This document shows, in pieces, positions 9,510-20,250 of a stretch of 64,000 bases of DNA. Below the pieces are notes generated by a model. It was not told the origin of the DNA. It ran no database searches and was given only the letters and a program-made list of their open reading frames with translations. The stretch's first letter is position 1. Each line of letters opens with the position of its first letter. Origin of the DNA: Paraburkholderia sp. Ac-20340 (GTDB lineage: Bacteria; Pseudomonadota; Gammaproteobacteria; Burkholderiales; Burkholderiaceae); assembly GCF_017104965.1 (NCBI RefSeq), contig NZ_JAAGPR010000009.1, positions 124,001 through 188,000 on the forward strand, written 5' to 3'. The position numbers and the translations under genes are program-made.

Positions 9510-10699
9510 TTCGCCACCAAACCCGCAGTCAGGCCGGCGTTGATCGCCGGAATCAGCAGCGTCAGCACACGATTGAAGCGAACAAGCCCGTTGCCGTCGA
9601 CGTACACGACGTCCTTCGGCTGCAGGTCGAATTCCTTGGCGACAAGCATCGCCACCGGCGATCGCCCATCTAAATGGAAGACTTCTGGTTTGCCGTTCAG
9701 CGCACCGCGAACAACAAACATCTGCGCCGCATCAGCCGTTGAGGAATTCACACTGCCCGCCTGTGCGATGGCATCGGCTAGCGTGATTCGCCCAGTTCGA
9801 CGTGGAATAGCGGAGACTGGCTTGTTGACTTCGCCCATCACGTAGACGTCGTTTTCATCGCGCGCCACGACACGTAGCACATCACCAGGACGCAGATACA
9901 GGCGCGACGGGCTGACACCACGTGTCAGCATTTGCGTCAAATTGATGCGCTGAGTCGCGCCTTGGCGGACAAGCAAGAGATCGCTCTGGTCTGCCGTATC
10001 GGCAAACCCACCCGCTCTCGAGATCGCTTCGTAAAGCGACATCGGCACATCGTTGACCGCCACGACACCGGGCGTGCGCACTTCGCCGTCGACATAAACC
10101 TCATGCGCACGGTACGAGGCCATACGCACAGTCACTTGCGGTTTGATGAAATATTTCGCTAGTGCAGACGTCAGGCGAGACTGCACTTCTTCGGTACGAA
10201 GTCCCGTGACATGCAGAGTTCCGGCGTAGGGGAAATTCAGATTGCCAGCCTGGTCTACAACGAAGCCCGAGAATGGATCGCCGGGGCGCGTGGACGCCTG
10301 CGCCTGAGACCCACCCAACGCCGCCGCAATCTCTGGGTGATCCCAAACAACGATCTGAAGCACGTCGCCAACGCCAACGGTGTATGCCTGCGGCACCGTG
10401 GAAAGTAACTTCACCTGTGTCTGTTGCTCCTTGACCTGATCGTCCTGCATGCGGCGCACGAGCGCCATATTCAGTTCCGTGATGGGCACTTCAGGTGATG
10501 CATCGGTCGCGTTGACCACACGCGGAGCATCAGGTGCGTCCGTGGCGTTCGCTGCAGGAGATGTCGACATGCGCATGCCCGGCGCAACCGCGCACGCTCC
10601 CAACATCGAACTCAGCACGACTGCGCCGCTCAATCGGCAAATCTGGAGCACGCCAGAGCAGCGCGTGCCGCGTTTCAACTGAGAAAACAACCTTTTCAT
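9506..10699 (-). CDS. outer-membrane polysaccharide export lipoprotein, Wza-like
   Basis: 397 residues from the ATG at 10699; a GTG 18 bases upstream is also possible. The N-terminus is a lipoprotein signal: basic residues, a hydrophobic core and a lipobox ending MLGAC with the lipidated cysteine at residue 36. The polysaccharide-export domain follows, with its typical YTVGVGDVLQIVVWDHPE segment. Two SLBB-like repeats come after it, around VYVDGEVRTPGVVAV and VYVMGEVNKPVSAIPRR. The family forms an octameric outer-membrane channel that docks on the Wzc co-polymerase. It lies between the priming transferase (28 bases upstream of this start) and the phosphatase gene. Confidence 0.92.
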   Translation of the reverse strand: MKRLFSQLKRGTRCSGVLQICRLSGAVVLSSMLGACAVAPGMRMSTSPAANATDAPDAPRVVNATDASPEVPITELNMALVRRMQDDQVKEQQTQVKLLSTVPQAYTVGVGDVLQIVVWDHPEIAAALGGSQAQASTRPGDPFSGFVVDQAGNLNFPYAGTLHVTGLRTEEVQSRLTSALAKYFIKPQVTVRMASYRAHEVYVDGEVRTPGVVAVNDVPMSLYEAISRAGGFADTADQSDLLLVRQGATQRINLTQMLTRGVSPSRLYLRPGDVLRVVARDENDVYVMGEVNKPVSAIPRRTGRITLADAIAQAGSVNSSTADAAQMFVVRGALNGKPEVFHLDGRSPVAMLVAKEFDLQPKDVVYVDGNGLVRFNRVLTLLIPAINAGLTAGLVAK

Positions 10700-10727
10700 T
10701 CGCTTCACCACTTCCACATTTCAGCAA

Positions 10728-12209
10728 TCAATAAGCATTGCGATGTATCAGACCTTTGAAGATCGTCGCTAGAACAATGCGCATATCAAGCCAGAACGAC
10801 CAGTTACTGAGGTAATACAGATCGTGCGCAACACGCCCTTGCATCTTCTCGATGCGATCGGTCTCACCACGAAAGCCATTCACCTGCGCCCAGCCGGTAA
10901 TGCCAGGCTTGATGCGATAACGATGGATATACCCATCGACGATGTCCTGATACAGCTTGTCGTGCTCGATGGCATGCGGCCGCGGCCCGACCACCGACAT
11001 CTCGCCACGCAGCACATTCAGAAACTGCGGCAGTTCATCCAGGCTCGTGCGGCGCAAGAATGCCCCCACGCGTGTCACGCGTGGGTCATTGCGCGTTGCC
11101 TGTTTGACGACGCCGGCGGCCTCGGCATGCACGCGCATGCTCCGAAATTTGTAGATATGAAAAATCTTCCCGTTCGCGCCTTTACGCCGCTGCTTGAAGA
11201 ACACCGGACCGCGCGAAGTCAGCTTCACAACCAGCGCAATCAGCATCAAAACAGGAGAAAGCGCACACACCGCACACAGCGCAAAAAACCGGTCAAATAT
11301 TTCCTTGCCCAGCAAGGAATGCGCGGCGATAGGCGACGCCACCAGATTGATCGCCGATGTCCCGTCGAGATCCGCCATGCCGGAATCAAATGGCACCAGC
11401 GCACTGACGTCTGGAATGAAGCGGATATTGATCAAGTCGTTGCGAAACAGCTCGATGAAATCGAGCATCGTTTGTTCTTCGGAAAGCGGCAGCGCCAACC
11501 AAAGCTCGGCGATATGAAGATTGCGGATATACGAAGCAAATGCGATGCGGTCGCGAAACGTCGGCACGCCGATGCCCGGCGCTTCGGCCTCAGGCCCCGT
11601 ATCGAAAACAGCCGACACTCTGTAGACCGATTCCGACGTCGCATCGACCTTGCGAATCAGACCTTTACAATAATCTGCAGTCCCAACCATAGCGACAGCA
11701 CGCGTTTCCGCATCCAGACCCGCAATGCGCAGGCAGAACGCATGCGCCGCGAGCCTGCCCCCGACTACACCCGCAGCAGACAGGCACGCCCACTCGCCAA
11801 TCCACTCCCAGTCGAGCTGATACGAACGGTGAAGCACGACGACCAGTGCGCAAGCCCCAGCCAGCACAGACAGCCATACCAGTATCGGCAGACACACGCA
11901 GCGCCAGAAGAGTTGGCGGCGATTGATTTCGTACATGCCCAGCGAAGGGCAGATCATGAGTGCCAGCAACATCGCGAACGCAACCAGCGCGCTGTCGTAT
12001 CCGGCGCCACCGTCGAAACTGTGCGTATGCGTCGCAATGAATGCGCCGCCCGCAATCGCCATGACGTCCGACAGGCGCGCAAGCATGCCGCCGTTCCGGA
12101 GGAAAACCGAAGCATTACTGGGGGTTGCCAAATGCATACGCTTTTTTCGCTGAGAGATAATGTCGCGGCATATCCATCGATATCGCGCATCCCCGGCACG
12201 AGCGATCAT
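10728..12209 (-). CDS. undecaprenyl-phosphate sugar phosphotransferase (priming enzyme, WcaJ-type)
   Basis: Up to 493 residues. The N-terminal half has four or five hydrophobic helices followed by a CoA-binding-like domain with [13 protein letters not shown]. The C-terminal third is the bacterial sugar-transferase catalytic domain, with [27 protein letters not shown] and MSVVGPRPH. This polyprenyl glycosyl-1-phosphate transferase starts the repeat unit by loading a hexose-1-phosphate, usually glucose, onto undecaprenyl phosphate. It is the first gene of the operon. The start is uncertain: the ATG at 12209 gives an N-terminal extension, and the ATG at 12137 (MHLATPSN) gives 469 residues; neither has a clear ribosome binding site. 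Confidence 0.9.
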   Translation of the reverse strand: MIARAGDARYRWICRDIISQRKKRMHLATPSNASVFLRNGGMLARLSDVMAIAGGAFIATHTHSFDGGAGYDSALVAFAMLLALMICPSLGMYEINRRQLFWRCVCLPILVWLSVLAGACALVVVLHRSYQLDWEWIGEWACLSAAGVVGGRLAAHAFCLRIAGLDAETRAVAMVGTADYCKGLIRKVDATSESVYRVSAVFDTGPEAEAPGIGVPTFRDRIAFASYIRNLHIAELWLALPLSEEQTMLDFIELFRNDLINIRFIPDVSALVPFDSGMADLDGTSAINLVASPIAAHSLLGKEIFDRFFALCAVCALSPVLMLIALVVKLTSRGPVFFKQRRKGANGKIFHIYKFRSMRVHAEAAGVVKQATRNDPRVTRVGAFLRRTSLDELPQFLNVLRGEMSVVGPRPHAIEHDKLYQDIVDGYIHRYRIKPGITGWAQVNGFRGETDRIEKMQGRVAHDLYYLSNWSFWLDMRIVLATIFKGLIHRNAY

Positions 12210-12857
12210 GCAGGCCGATTCTGGACGTGCATAACCTCAAGCTCCAGCGCCATGCTTCTCATGGTGCGTGGACATATAACCGGCCAGGAAAGGCGAAGTC
12301 TCTGTTCTTGGCGTCCGACCGCAAATGCGGCGAACGCGGATCAGACGACAGCTCATAAAGGCGCGCAGTAGGCGCCCGTTATCAGCACGACGGCAGAAGC
12401 TGCGATGGCATCCCTTTGATGCCTCGCCACTCACATGCTGAGCGACGAATTCTGATCGAGCGTCTATTTAGCGTATATAGGACGACTCCGAATTGTCGCT
12501 TGAATGCCCATTAGGATTTCGCCATTTCTATCTCGATTTATGCGGCGAGGCATATCCAGCGTCAACAGTTACCCACTTCATCGTCCAAAAAATAAGGATG
12601 ACGAATTGTTTTTGCGAAGATGGAAAAATTGCCGCGCAGAATCAGGAAAAGATCGCCCTGAATTCACGCATCAATCGCAATATAAGTAACGAGATATACA
12701 AATCGAAATTTAAACTTCTTAATGCAAGCATTAAATTTCGATAAAACGCGCCGATATTCTTATTCTATTGACGGGCGATCTACGTTCATTCGTCGTCTCG
12801 ATGACGATTCTTGCGAGCGACACAGGAATCCTCCCATGTCGCCCGCACAAAACCCGC
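12210..12857 (-). promoter_or_regulatory. gene-free AT-rich leader upstream of the exopolysaccharide operon
   Basis: About 650 bases lie between the end of gloA and the first exopolysaccharide gene. The part at about 12530-12770 is much more AT-rich than its surroundings. It must hold the promoter of the ten-gene operon, but I could not find a convincing -35/-10 pair on the minus strand. It carries a nested palindrome (listed separately at 12702-12742). Just downstream of gloA there is a weak hairpin (12817-12842, arms GCGACA/TGTCGC) without a T-tract. Short open frames here show no recognisable protein features. Confidence 0.5.
12702..12742. repeat. 12-base perfect inverted repeat with an overlapping 7-base palindrome
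   Basis: The arm ATCGAAATTTAA at 12702-12713 is matched exactly by its reverse complement at 12731-12742 across a 17-base spacer. Overlapping it, TTAATGC at 12719-12725 and GCATTAA at 12728-12734 form a second palindrome with a two-base centre. The two structures are mutually exclusive if transcribed, and together could serve as a binding site for a dimeric regulator. The element lies about 500 bases upstream of the first exopolysaccharide gene. No T-tract follows, so an intrinsic terminator is unlikely. Confidence 0.6.
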
Positions 12858-13241
12858 TTACTTCTTCTGAATAAACTCGATCTTGTACCCGTCCGGGTCG
12901 GTCACAAACGCGATCACGGTCGTGCCGTGCTTCATCGGGCCGGCTTCGCGCACCACCGTGCCGCCCTGCTCCTTGATCTTCGCGCAGGCCGCGTAGGCGT
13001 CGGCCACTTCAACCGCCAGGTGACCGAAGCCCGTGCCGAGGTCGTACGACGGCGTATCCCAGTTGTGCGTGAGTTCGATCACGGTGCCATCGCGCTCGTC
13101 GGTGTAGCCGACGAAGGCCAGCGTGAACTTGCCGTCGGGATAGTCTTCGCGGCGCAGCAGTTTCATGCCGAGCAATTCGGTGTAGAACTTGATCGAGCGG
13201 TCCAGGTCGCCGACCCGGATCATCGTGTGCAGCAGGCGCAT
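12858..13241 (-). CDS. gloA: lactoylglutathione lyase (glyoxalase I)
   Basis: 127 residues, close to the usual 130-135. All four metal ligands of bacterial glyoxalase I fall at the same positions as in the Escherichia coli enzyme: H5, E56, H74 and E122, in contexts [22 protein letters not shown] and GYKIE. It isomerises the hemithioacetal of methylglyoxal and glutathione to S-lactoylglutathione in the cytoplasm. The length and the short central loop point to the nickel-activated type. A GGAG ribosome binding site precedes the ATG. The gene is monocistronic here: divergent from the downstream plus-strand reductase and separated from the exopolysaccharide operon by a long leader. Confidence 0.97.
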   Translation of the reverse strand: MRLLHTMIRVGDLDRSIKFYTELLGMKLLRREDYPDGKFTLAFVGYTDERDGTVIELTHNWDTPSYDLGTGFGHLAVEVADAYAACAKIKEQGGTVVREAGPMKHGTTVIAFVTDPDGYKIEFIQKK

Positions 13242-13457
13242 CGTGTACTCCGTTTTGCCATCGTCAAAACCGGGACTCTACCAAAATCCCGCCCGCCCTG
13301 CCGACGGCGGGATGCGTCCCCGTCTGAGCCTCACCCGGCAAACCATCTCGATTTGCACTAGGATGATCGCCATCCTGAAATGACCGTCCGTGCGTAAAAG
13401 CCAAAGCAGCGCGGGCGGCCGGTTTTGCGAGCAACAACAGACAAGCGAGGAGCAGAC

Positions 13458-14402
13458 ATGCGGATTCTGGTAGTGGGTGCAGGCGCGACGGGCGGCTATT
13501 TCGGTGGACGGCTCGCCGCCGCCGGGCGCGATGTGACGTTTCTGGTGCGCGAAGCGCGTGCGGCGCAATTGCGTGCGGATGGACTCGTGATCCGCAGTCC
13601 GCATGGCGGCGATCTGACGCTGCGCGATCCGCAGACGGTCACGCGCGAAGCGCTGACGGCGCCCGGCGCCAGGCCCTACGATCTCGTGCTGCTGAGCTGC
13701 AAGGCCTACGATCTGGACGACGCGATCGACTCGTTCGCGGGCGCCGTCGGCCCCGAAACGGTGATCCTGCCGCTGCTCAACGGTATGCGCCATCTCGAAG
13801 TGCTGCAGGCGCGCTTCGGCACCCAGGCGGTGCTCGGCGGCGTGTGCCTGATCGCTTCCACGCTCAATGAGCAGCGCGAGATCGTCCATCTGAACGACGC
13901 CCATGCGATCACCTTCGGCGAACTCGGCGGTGGCGCGTCGGCGCGTGTGGACGCCATCGCGGCGGCGTTCAGCAATGCCGGATTCAACCTGAAGGCGAGC
14001 GAGCGCATCCTGCAGGAAATGTGGGAAAAGTGGGTGTTTCTTGCGTCGCTCGCAGGCAGCACGTGCCTGTTCCGCGCGCCGGTGGGCGTGATCGTCGCGA
14101 CGCCGGATGGCGCGGCGACCGTCGAGCGTCTGTTCGCGGAATGCCGCGCCGTGGCCGCGGAACACGGCCATGCGGTGCGCGACAGTTTCCTCGAACGTTC
14201 GCGCTCGATGCTGTTCGCGACGGGTTCGTCCCTCACCGCGTCGATGCTGCGCGATGTGCAGAACGGCTCGCGTATCGAAGCCGATCACATCCTCGGCGAT
14301 CTGATCCGCCGTGGCGGCGCCGCGCAGCGCGCGTCGAGCGAGTTGTCAGTGCTGCGCATCGTCTACAGCCAGCTCAAGGCCTACGAGGCGCAGCGCGCCT
14401 GA
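13458..14402 (+). CDS. 2-dehydropantoate 2-reductase family protein (ApbA/PanE-like)
   Basis: 314 residues starting at the ATG at 13458, chosen because AGGAG lies five bases upstream and the NAD(P)-binding motif begins at residue 5 (VGAGATGGYFGGRLAAAG). The frame is open 33 bases further up but lacks conserved sequence. The C-terminal helical domain has the ketopantoate-reductase pattern, including KAYDLDDAI, KWVFLASLAG with the family lysine, and SMLRDVQNGSRIEADHILGDL. The enzyme would reduce ketopantoate to pantoate with NADPH for pantothenate synthesis. Burkholderia-type genomes carry several paralogues, so the exact substrate is uncertain and no gene symbol is given. It converges on rsmA with a 22-base gap. 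Confidence 0.88.
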   Translation: MRILVVGAGATGGYFGGRLAAAGRDVTFLVREARAAQLRADGLVIRSPHGGDLTLRDPQTVTREALTAPGARPYDLVLLSCKAYDLDDAIDSFAGAVGPETVILPLLNGMRHLEVLQARFGTQAVLGGVCLIASTLNEQREIVHLNDAHAITFGELGGGASARVDAIAAAFSNAGFNLKASERILQEMWEKWVFLASLAGSTCLFRAPVGVIVATPDGAATVERLFAECRAVAAEHGHAVRDSFLERSRSMLFATGSSLTASMLRDVQNGSRIEADHILGDLIRRGGAAQRASSELSVLRIVYSQLKAYEAQRA

Positions 14403-14424
14403 GCCGGCTTCGGGGCAGCGGCGC

Positions 14425-15261
14425 TTATTGCGGCGCCGCTTCGCCCAGCGCCTGCGCCACGCGCACGTACTCTTCCACGGGCACGTCTTCCGCGCGGCGC
14501 TGCAGATCGAAGCCGAGCGCTTCGAAATCCACGCGCTCGCGGTAATCGGCCAGCGTATTGCGCAGCATCTTGCGACGCTGCGAGAACGCCGCCGTCACCA
14601 GTTCGCCCATCAGCTTCGCGTCGACCTTTGGCAGTTCGTGCGGCGCATACGGAATCATCCGCACGATCGCCGAATCCACCTTGGGCGGCGGCTGGAACGA
14701 CTCCGGCGGCACGTCCAGCACCTTATCCATCACGTAGCGGTACTGCAGCATCACGGTCAGGCGGCTGAACGCCTTGGTGCCCGGCTCGGCCACCATGCGC
14801 TCGACCACTTCGTTCTGCAGCATGAAGTGCTGATCGATCACCTGATGCGCGAAATCCGCGAGATGGAACAGCAGCGGGCTCGAAATGTTGTACGGAAGGT
14901 TGCCGATGATACGCAGCGACGGCTTCTCACCCGGCACGGCCAGCGTGCCGAAGTCGAACGCCAGCGCGTCGCCTGCGTGCAGTTCGAGCAGCGCCCCGAA
15001 CTTCTTGTTGAGGCGGCCGATCAGGTCGCGGTCGAGTTCGACCGCGTGCAGCGGCGCTTCGGGCGTCGCGAGGCGCTCGATCACCGGCCCGGTGAGCGCG
15101 CCGAGGCCCGGCCCGATTTCGACCATGCGTTCGCCGCGCTGCGGACGAATGATGTCGACGATCGAGTCGATCACGCCCGTATCGACGAGGAAGTTCTGGC
15201 CGAAGCGCTTGCGCGCGAGGTGGCCCTGGTGCTTGTTGTTGCTGCTGCTGCTCTTGGACAT
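14425..15261 (-). CDS. rsmA: 16S rRNA dimethyladenosine transferase
   Basis: 278 residues. The Rossmann SAM-binding motif is [12 protein letters not shown] (47-58), preceded by the family segment [11 protein letters not shown], and the adenine-methylase motif NLPY is at 121-124. RsmA (KsgA) dimethylates two adjacent adenosines in helix 45 of 16S rRNA during 30S assembly. The N-terminus has a short Ser/Asn-rich stretch encoded by a run of CTG/GTT-like triplets near 15240-15255. It is last of a four-gene series lptD-surA-pdxA-rsmA, the order also known in enterobacteria, and follows pdxA by 14 bases. Confidence 0.96.
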   Translation of the reverse strand: MSKSSSSNNKHQGHLARKRFGQNFLVDTGVIDSIVDIIRPQRGERMVEIGPGLGALTGPVIERLATPEAPLHAVELDRDLIGRLNKKFGALLELHAGDALAFDFGTLAVPGEKPSLRIIGNLPYNISSPLLFHLADFAHQVIDQHFMLQNEVVERMVAEPGTKAFSRLTVMLQYRYVMDKVLDVPPESFQPPPKVDSAIVRMIPYAPHELPKVDAKLMGELVTAAFSQRRKMLRNTLADYRERVDFEALGFDLQRRAEDVPVEEYVRVAQALGEAAPQ

Positions 15262-15275
15262 CTTGGTCAGTTCTG

Positions 15276-16298
15276 TCAGACGACGCGCCGATGGCGCGCC
15301 ATCGAAACGGCGGTATCGATGGCGGCGATCAGGCTGCCCGCTTCCGCGCGGCCAGTGCCGGCGAGGTCGAGCGCGGTGCCATGATCGACCGAGGTGCGCA
15401 CGATCGGCAGGCCCAACGTCACGTTGATGCCCGCGCCGAACGTCGCGTATTTCAGGACCGGCAGGCCCTGATCGTGGAACATTGCCAGCACGCAGTCGGC
15501 CTCGTTGAGATAACGCGGCTGGAACAGCGTGTCGGCGGGATACGGGCCGCGCGCGTCGATGCCTTCGGCAGCCGCTTGCGCGAGCGCCGGTGAAATCGTG
15601 TCGATCTCCTCGCGGCCCAGATAGCCGTTCTCACCCGCATGCGGGTTCAGGCCGGTCACGAGGATGCGCGGCGTGGGCACGCCGAAGTGGCGGCGCAGGT
15701 CATGATTGACGATGCGCAGCGTCTCCAGCAGGCCTTCGATGGTCAGTGCCGCCGGCACGTCCTTGAGCGGCAGATGCGTGGTCGCCAGCGCCACGCGCAA
15801 AGGCCGCGCGCCGGTGCCCGCGAGCATCATCACCACGCGCGGCGTGTGAGTGCGTTCGGCAAGGTATTCGGTGTGGCCGGTGAACGGCACGCCGGCGTCG
15901 TTGATCGTGCTCTTTTGCAGCGGCGCGGTGACGATGGCGTCGAATTCCTGCGCAACCGCGCCGTCGATCGCACGATCGAGCAGCGCAAGCACGTACGGGC
16001 CGTTGGCGGCGTCCAGCTTGCCGGCTTTGGCGGGCGTGGCGAGCGGGATGTGCTCGACGCTCACCTTCTGCCCCGCCAGCATCGCGGTCCAGTCGACGCT
16101 GGTGGCTGCCGCCCGCGCTTCGAGCAGCGCCTGGTCGCCGAGTACGACGAATTCGGCATCCGGCCAGTGCGCCGAGGCGCCCGCGAGCGCCGCCGCCGTC
16201 AGCTCGGGGCCGACACCGGCCGGCTCGCCGGTGGTGATGGCGATGCGGATCGGCCGCGGCCCCCGCGGCGCTGAAGACGAAGAAGCGGGGACGTTCAC
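15276..16298 (-). CDS. pdxA: 4-hydroxythreonine-4-phosphate dehydrogenase
   Basis: 340 residues from a GTG at 16298 preceded by AAAGGA. Family segments in order are [12 protein letters not shown] near the N-terminus, [13 protein letters not shown] and [10 protein letters not shown] in the middle (with metal-ligand histidine), [11 protein letters not shown], and the C-terminal [12 protein letters not shown] and [16 protein letters not shown]. PdxA oxidises 4-phosphohydroxy-L-threonine with NAD and decarboxylates it to the amine that PdxJ joins to deoxyxylulose phosphate, in pyridoxal-phosphate synthesis. It sits between surA (22-base gap) and rsmA, as in many proteobacteria. Confidence 0.96.
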   Translation of the reverse strand: MNVPASSSSAPRGPRPIRIAITTGEPAGVGPELTAAALAGASAHWPDAEFVVLGDQALLEARAAATSVDWTAMLAGQKVSVEHIPLATPAKAGKLDAANGPYVLALLDRAIDGAVAQEFDAIVTAPLQKSTINDAGVPFTGHTEYLAERTHTPRVVMMLAGTGARPLRVALATTHLPLKDVPAALTIEGLLETLRIVNHDLRRHFGVPTPRILVTGLNPHAGENGYLGREEIDTISPALAQAAAEGIDARGPYPADTLFQPRYLNEADCVLAMFHDQGLPVLKYATFGAGINVTLGLPIVRTSVDHGTALDLAGTGRAEAGSLIAAIDTAVSMARHRRVV

Positions 16299-16320
16299 GG
16301 CGCGATTCCTTTCAGGCAGA

Positions 16321-17691
16321 TTAGTGCTGCGGCGGCGTCATGCCGCTGATCTTGTAGTCGACGTAGGCCGTGTCGCGCAACTGGCGCAGCCAGTCGGCGT
16401 ATGCCTGTTCGGCCTTGCGCTGGCCGATCGCCTGACGCGCGAGATCCATCTGCTGCGCAACCGAGCCTTCGGCTTCGCGGCGGCCCAGCACCTGGATCAG
16501 GTGGTAGCCGTATTCGGTACGCACCGGCTCGCTCAGCTGGCCGTCCTGCAGCGTGTTCATCGCACGCTCGAATTCCGGCACCGTTTCACCCGGGCTGATC
16601 CAGCCGAGATCGCCGCCCTGCGACGCCGAACCGTCCTGCGAGTAGGTGCGTGCGAACTTGGCGAAATCGCCGCCCGCCGCCACTTCACGGCGGATTTCCA
16701 GCAGCTTCTGGCGCGCCTGCGGTTCCGACATGCCGTCGCCCACGCGCAGCAGGATGTGGCGCACGTGCGTCTGCACCAGTTGCGGTGCGGCCGCGCTCGT
16801 GCCCTGGCCCTGACGGCGCTCGACCAGACGGACGATTTCAAAACCGTCGTTGGTGCGGATCACCGAAGGATTCACTTCGCCCGGACGCATCGTGGACGCC
16901 GCCGTCACCCATTCGGGCGGCAGCTTCGACGGTGCGAGGAAGCCCATGTCGCCGCCCTTGCTGGCATCGGCGGCCTGCGAGTTCGACTTCGCGAGGCTCG
17001 AGAACTTGCTGCCCGACTGCGCTTCCTTGAGCAGCGCATTGGCCTTCTTCTGCGCGGCTTCGATGTCGGTTTCCGACGCGTTCAGCGGCGCCTTGATGAA
17101 GATGTGCTCGAAGTGCAGATCGCTTTGCTGGCCGGCGTTCGGGCCGCGCTGGCTGGCGATGTAGTTCGCGACTTCGGCGTCCGTCACCGAAATCTTGCTG
17201 TCGACTTCCTTCTCGCGCAGCTTCGAAAGCGTGAGTTCCGTGCGCGCGTCCTTCGTGAAGGTCGCCCAGGGCACGCCAGCCGCTTCGATGCGCGAGCGGT
17301 ACGTGGCCAGATCCATGCCGTTTGCCTGCGCGAGGCGCTCGAGCGTACGGTTCACCGATGCGTCGTCGACGGCAATGCCGTCTTCCTTGGCCTTCTGCAG
17401 CTGGATGCGTTCGAGCACCATCTGGTTGAGCACCTGGGCGCGCAGCTGGTCCGTCGGCGGGATCGGCGCGTTCTGCTGGGTCAGGCGGCGCGAAATGAGC
17501 GTGACGCGGTCGTCGAGCTCGCGCTGCGTGATCACGCCGTCATTGACGACCGCGGCGATCAGATCGACCGTCTTGCCGCTGCCGCCGGGCGAAAGCTGCT
17601 GCGCATAGGCCGGGGCTGCCGGCATCAGGCCTGCGACGGCGAAGAGGCTCGCAGCGTACGCTGCCAGGCGAAGCTTTTTCATGATTCCCAC
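16321..17691 (-). CDS. surA: periplasmic chaperone / peptidyl-prolyl isomerase
   Basis: 456 residues. Residues 1-30 form a Sec signal peptide ending AYA. A SurA N-terminal chaperone domain follows (about 40-190). Two parvulin (PPIC) domains come next at about 193-290 and 307-402, each with the paired phenylalanine/glycine core (GGDMGFLAP and [11 protein letters not shown]). SurA escorts unfolded outer-membrane beta-barrels to the BAM complex and is especially needed for LptD, encoded just upstream with a gap of about 110 bases. An ATG three codons into the frame is an alternative start. Confidence 0.96.
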   Translation of the reverse strand: MGIMKKLRLAAYAASLFAVAGLMPAAPAYAQQLSPGGSGKTVDLIAAVVNDGVITQRELDDRVTLISRRLTQQNAPIPPTDQLRAQVLNQMVLERIQLQKAKEDGIAVDDASVNRTLERLAQANGMDLATYRSRIEAAGVPWATFTKDARTELTLSKLREKEVDSKISVTDAEVANYIASQRGPNAGQQSDLHFEHIFIKAPLNASETDIEAAQKKANALLKEAQSGSKFSSLAKSNSQAADASKGGDMGFLAPSKLPPEWVTAASTMRPGEVNPSVIRTNDGFEIVRLVERRQGQGTSAAAPQLVQTHVRHILLRVGDGMSEPQARQKLLEIRREVAAGGDFAKFARTYSQDGSASQGGDLGWISPGETVPEFERAMNTLQDGQLSEPVRTEYGYHLIQVLGRREAEGSVAQQMDLARQAIGQRKAEQAYADWLRQLRDTAYVDYKISGMTPPQH

Positions 17692-17801
17692 AGATACTCC
17701 AAAGTTGGCGGGCAGCGTCGCCCGTCTCTAAGCACCGACCCGCGCTGCACCGGAGCACGGCCAATCGAAACGCTCGAAGGCCGCGCCTGCCGGATCACGC
17801 G

Positions 17802-20189
17802 TTATTGATAATCCGTGAATCGCGACGGCACCGGCGGCTGGCCGGGCAGTTGCGTGTAACCCGGTACGCCGGCACGGAACGCCGCCACCAGGCCGTTATC
17901 CACGTTCGACAGACCCTTGAGGGTGAGCTGAGCGAGGAAACGCGTGGACGAATTGTTGCCGCCCGTCGAAGTGATCCCGTTTGCGTAACGCTGGATACCG
18001 ATCCCGAGCGCCCAGCAGTCGGCGTCGTACTGCATGCCGAGCAGACCGTCGACGATCCGGTGGCCGTTCAGATCGTAATTGAAACGACCCACGGCGAACA
18101 CCCGATGCGAGAACGGCCATTGCGCCGACAGCAGGATCTGGTTGATCGGCTGGTTGTCGAGCGTGCTGCTGTTCTCGCGCGTGTAACGGTACGCGATGTT
18201 CAGCACCTTGCTCGTTCCCGGGCTGTACCCGAAACCCACGCTCGCCTTCTCCAGACGATTCTCGTCCGAATTATATTGGAACGCAGTTTCCGACGCGAAA
18301 CCGCGCCCGAGCTTCAGCGACATGCCGGCGATCAGGTCCGAATGCGCGGCGCCTGTGGTCGACGGATCGCCCGTCAGCGTGACGCGCTGATCGGTGAAGT
18401 AGTACTGCTGCGCCAGCACGAAACGCGCGCGCTCTTCGCCGGAAGCGGCGTCGATAAAGCGCGTGGTCAGCGCCGCCGTCAGGCGGTTCGCATCGGCGAT
18501 GCGGTCGTCGCCCACGAAGGTGTTCGGCGTGAAGATCTCCGCGAGCCCGAAGTCCGATTCCGCGGTGTCGAACAGCGGCACATCCGTCTGGTTGCGATAC
18601 GGCGTGTACACGTAGTACAGGCGCGGCTCCAGCGTCTGGATGTAATCCGTACCGAAGATATGGACCGAGCGGTCGAACACGAGGCCCGTGTCGAAGCTGA
18701 AGGTCGGAATCGACTCGGTGAAATTCTTCGGCGTGCCGACCGGCGACCCGAAGGTCGTGCCAGGCGTGCCGAGATTGCTCAGGTTGTACGACGCGAAGTG
18801 CCACTGCACCTTCGGCGTGACGAAGTAACCCGGCCCCGTAACCGAATACGACAGGTACGGGTTGAAGACGACGCGGTCGCCTTCGGTGGCGTCGGACGTC
18901 GTGATACGGAAGCGCGAGTAATCGGCTTCCGCGCCGTAGTCGAAGCCATCGACGTTGTACTTCGCGTACTTGACGTTGAGCTCGGGCTCGCGGCCATACG
19001 GCGCAACCGACGGCGCCAGCGTCTGCCAGTGCTGCCAGCGGCCGAGCACGGACCACGGACCGTTGTTGTACGTCACGCCCGCTTCCTGCTGATACAGCAT
19101 CTGCGTGCCGTTCAGGAACTGGTTCGCGGGCGAAGCAAGGTCTTCCGGATAGGTGTTATCCGAAACCTTGTTGTAGTAGATGTAACCGCCGAACCCGTTG
19201 CCGAAGTTCTGGTTGTGCTGGATGAACAGCGCGTAGCGGTTGGTCTTCGTGATCGCGTCGTCGGGCAGGAACGTGCCGGTGATCGAACCCGAGTAATTCG
19301 TCGAGAGATACCGGTAGGTGCCCTGCAGGAACACGCCACGCTTCGAGATCAGCTCGGGCGTGAACGTGAAGTCGCGGTTCGGCGCGATGTTGAAGTAATA
19401 CGGCAGCGAGATTTCGTAACCGTTGGTCGAGCTGATCGAGAACGTCGGCGGCAACAGGCCGCTGCGGCGATCGCCCGAAAGCGGGAACGAGATCCACGGG
19501 CTGGCGAAGATCGGCATGCCCTGGAAGAACAGCACGCTGTTGTGCGCGACGCCTTCGTCGGCGCCCGTGTCGAAATCGAACTCGGTGCCCTTGATATACC
19601 AGGCCGGATCGGTCGAACACTGGCAGGCCGTATAGGTGCCATTCGTGAGCACGGAACGCTCGTTGTCGAGCAGGTCCGCGCGCTCGGCGCTGCCCGAGCC
19701 GCCTGTGACCGAAAAGTGATACTTCGGCGTGGTCATGAAGCCTTCGTTGGCTTCGACCTTCAGGTGCGCTTCGGGACCGGTGAACGAACTGCCGTTCTGG
19801 ACGACGACGACATTGCCGTATGCGTCGGCCATGTCGGTGTCTTCGTCATAGTGCAGCGCGTCGCCCTTGACGATGTTGTTGCCCTGGCGAAGTTCGGCTG
19901 CGCCTTTGACGGCGGCGTCGGTGCCCGAGGTGCCGGTGGTCGAATCGCCGAGCACGAAGGTGGCCGGACGCTGGCCCGGCGTGGACGCAATGTCCTCGAG
20001 CTGCGGCGCGAGGCGCAGGCTCCACGCGTCGTCCAGCCGCTCGGCCTGTGCGGCCGTGCCCGCGAGCTGGGCGTGCGCGAACGCGGGCACGAAGCCCGGC
20101 ACGGCCATGAGTGCCGCGATGAGCCGCCGCTTGCCCGGCACGCCGTCGTCACTGTTGGAGATCGTCTGGAAAAACTGTCTGGGCGGCAT
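17802..20189 (-). CDS. lptD: LPS-assembly outer-membrane protein
   Basis: 795 residues. A long signal peptide ends near AFAHA (residue 40). It is followed by an OstA-like beta-jellyroll ([32 protein letters not shown]) and a C-terminal beta-barrel with many alternating aromatic strands. With LptE it inserts lipopolysaccharide into the outer leaflet of the outer membrane. Only three cysteines are visible in the whole protein: C189 and C191 in a CQC motif and C725 in DADCWALG. The Escherichia coli protein has four, forming two long-range disulfides, so the redox pattern must differ here. It is the first gene of the lptD-surA-pdxA-rsmA series and divergent from amgK. Confidence 0.96.
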   Translation of the reverse strand: MPPRQFFQTISNSDDGVPGKRRLIAALMAVPGFVPAFAHAQLAGTAAQAERLDDAWSLRLAPQLEDIASTPGQRPATFVLGDSTTGTSGTDAAVKGAAELRQGNNIVKGDALHYDEDTDMADAYGNVVVVQNGSSFTGPEAHLKVEANEGFMTTPKYHFSVTGGSGSAERADLLDNERSVLTNGTYTACQCSTDPAWYIKGTEFDFDTGADEGVAHNSVLFFQGMPIFASPWISFPLSGDRRSGLLPPTFSISSTNGYEISLPYYFNIAPNRDFTFTPELISKRGVFLQGTYRYLSTNYSGSITGTFLPDDAITKTNRYALFIQHNQNFGNGFGGYIYYNKVSDNTYPEDLASPANQFLNGTQMLYQQEAGVTYNNGPWSVLGRWQHWQTLAPSVAPYGREPELNVKYAKYNVDGFDYGAEADYSRFRITTSDATEGDRVVFNPYLSYSVTGPGYFVTPKVQWHFASYNLSNLGTPGTTFGSPVGTPKNFTESIPTFSFDTGLVFDRSVHIFGTDYIQTLEPRLYYVYTPYRNQTDVPLFDTAESDFGLAEIFTPNTFVGDDRIADANRLTAALTTRFIDAASGEERARFVLAQQYYFTDQRVTLTGDPSTTGAAHSDLIAGMSLKLGRGFASETAFQYNSDENRLEKASVGFGYSPGTSKVLNIAYRYTRENSSTLDNQPINQILLSAQWPFSHRVFAVGRFNYDLNGHRIVDGLLGMQYDADCWALGIGIQRYANGITSTGGNNSSTRFLAQLTLKGLSNVDNGLVAAFRAGVPGYTQLPGQPPVPSRFTDYQ

Positions 20190-20250
20190 GTATGGTTTTG
20201 GCGTATCGGCCCGGCCAGCTGCACATTGCGGCCGCCTTGCCGGTGCGTCG

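Noticed and set aside
10824..12371. 515-residue open frame on the plus strand
   Set aside because: Antisense to the priming sugar-phosphate transferase; composition typical of a shadow frame.
12493..12744. 83-residue open frame in the exopolysaccharide leader
   Set aside because: No ribosome binding site, no recognisable family, and it runs through the palindromic element; AT-rich non-coding sequence explains it better.
15230..15260. Triplet-rich stretch at the rsmA start as a phase-variable microsatellite
   Set aside because: The run is short and interrupted, encodes a plausible Ser/Asn-rich N-terminus, and a change in units of three would not switch the frame.
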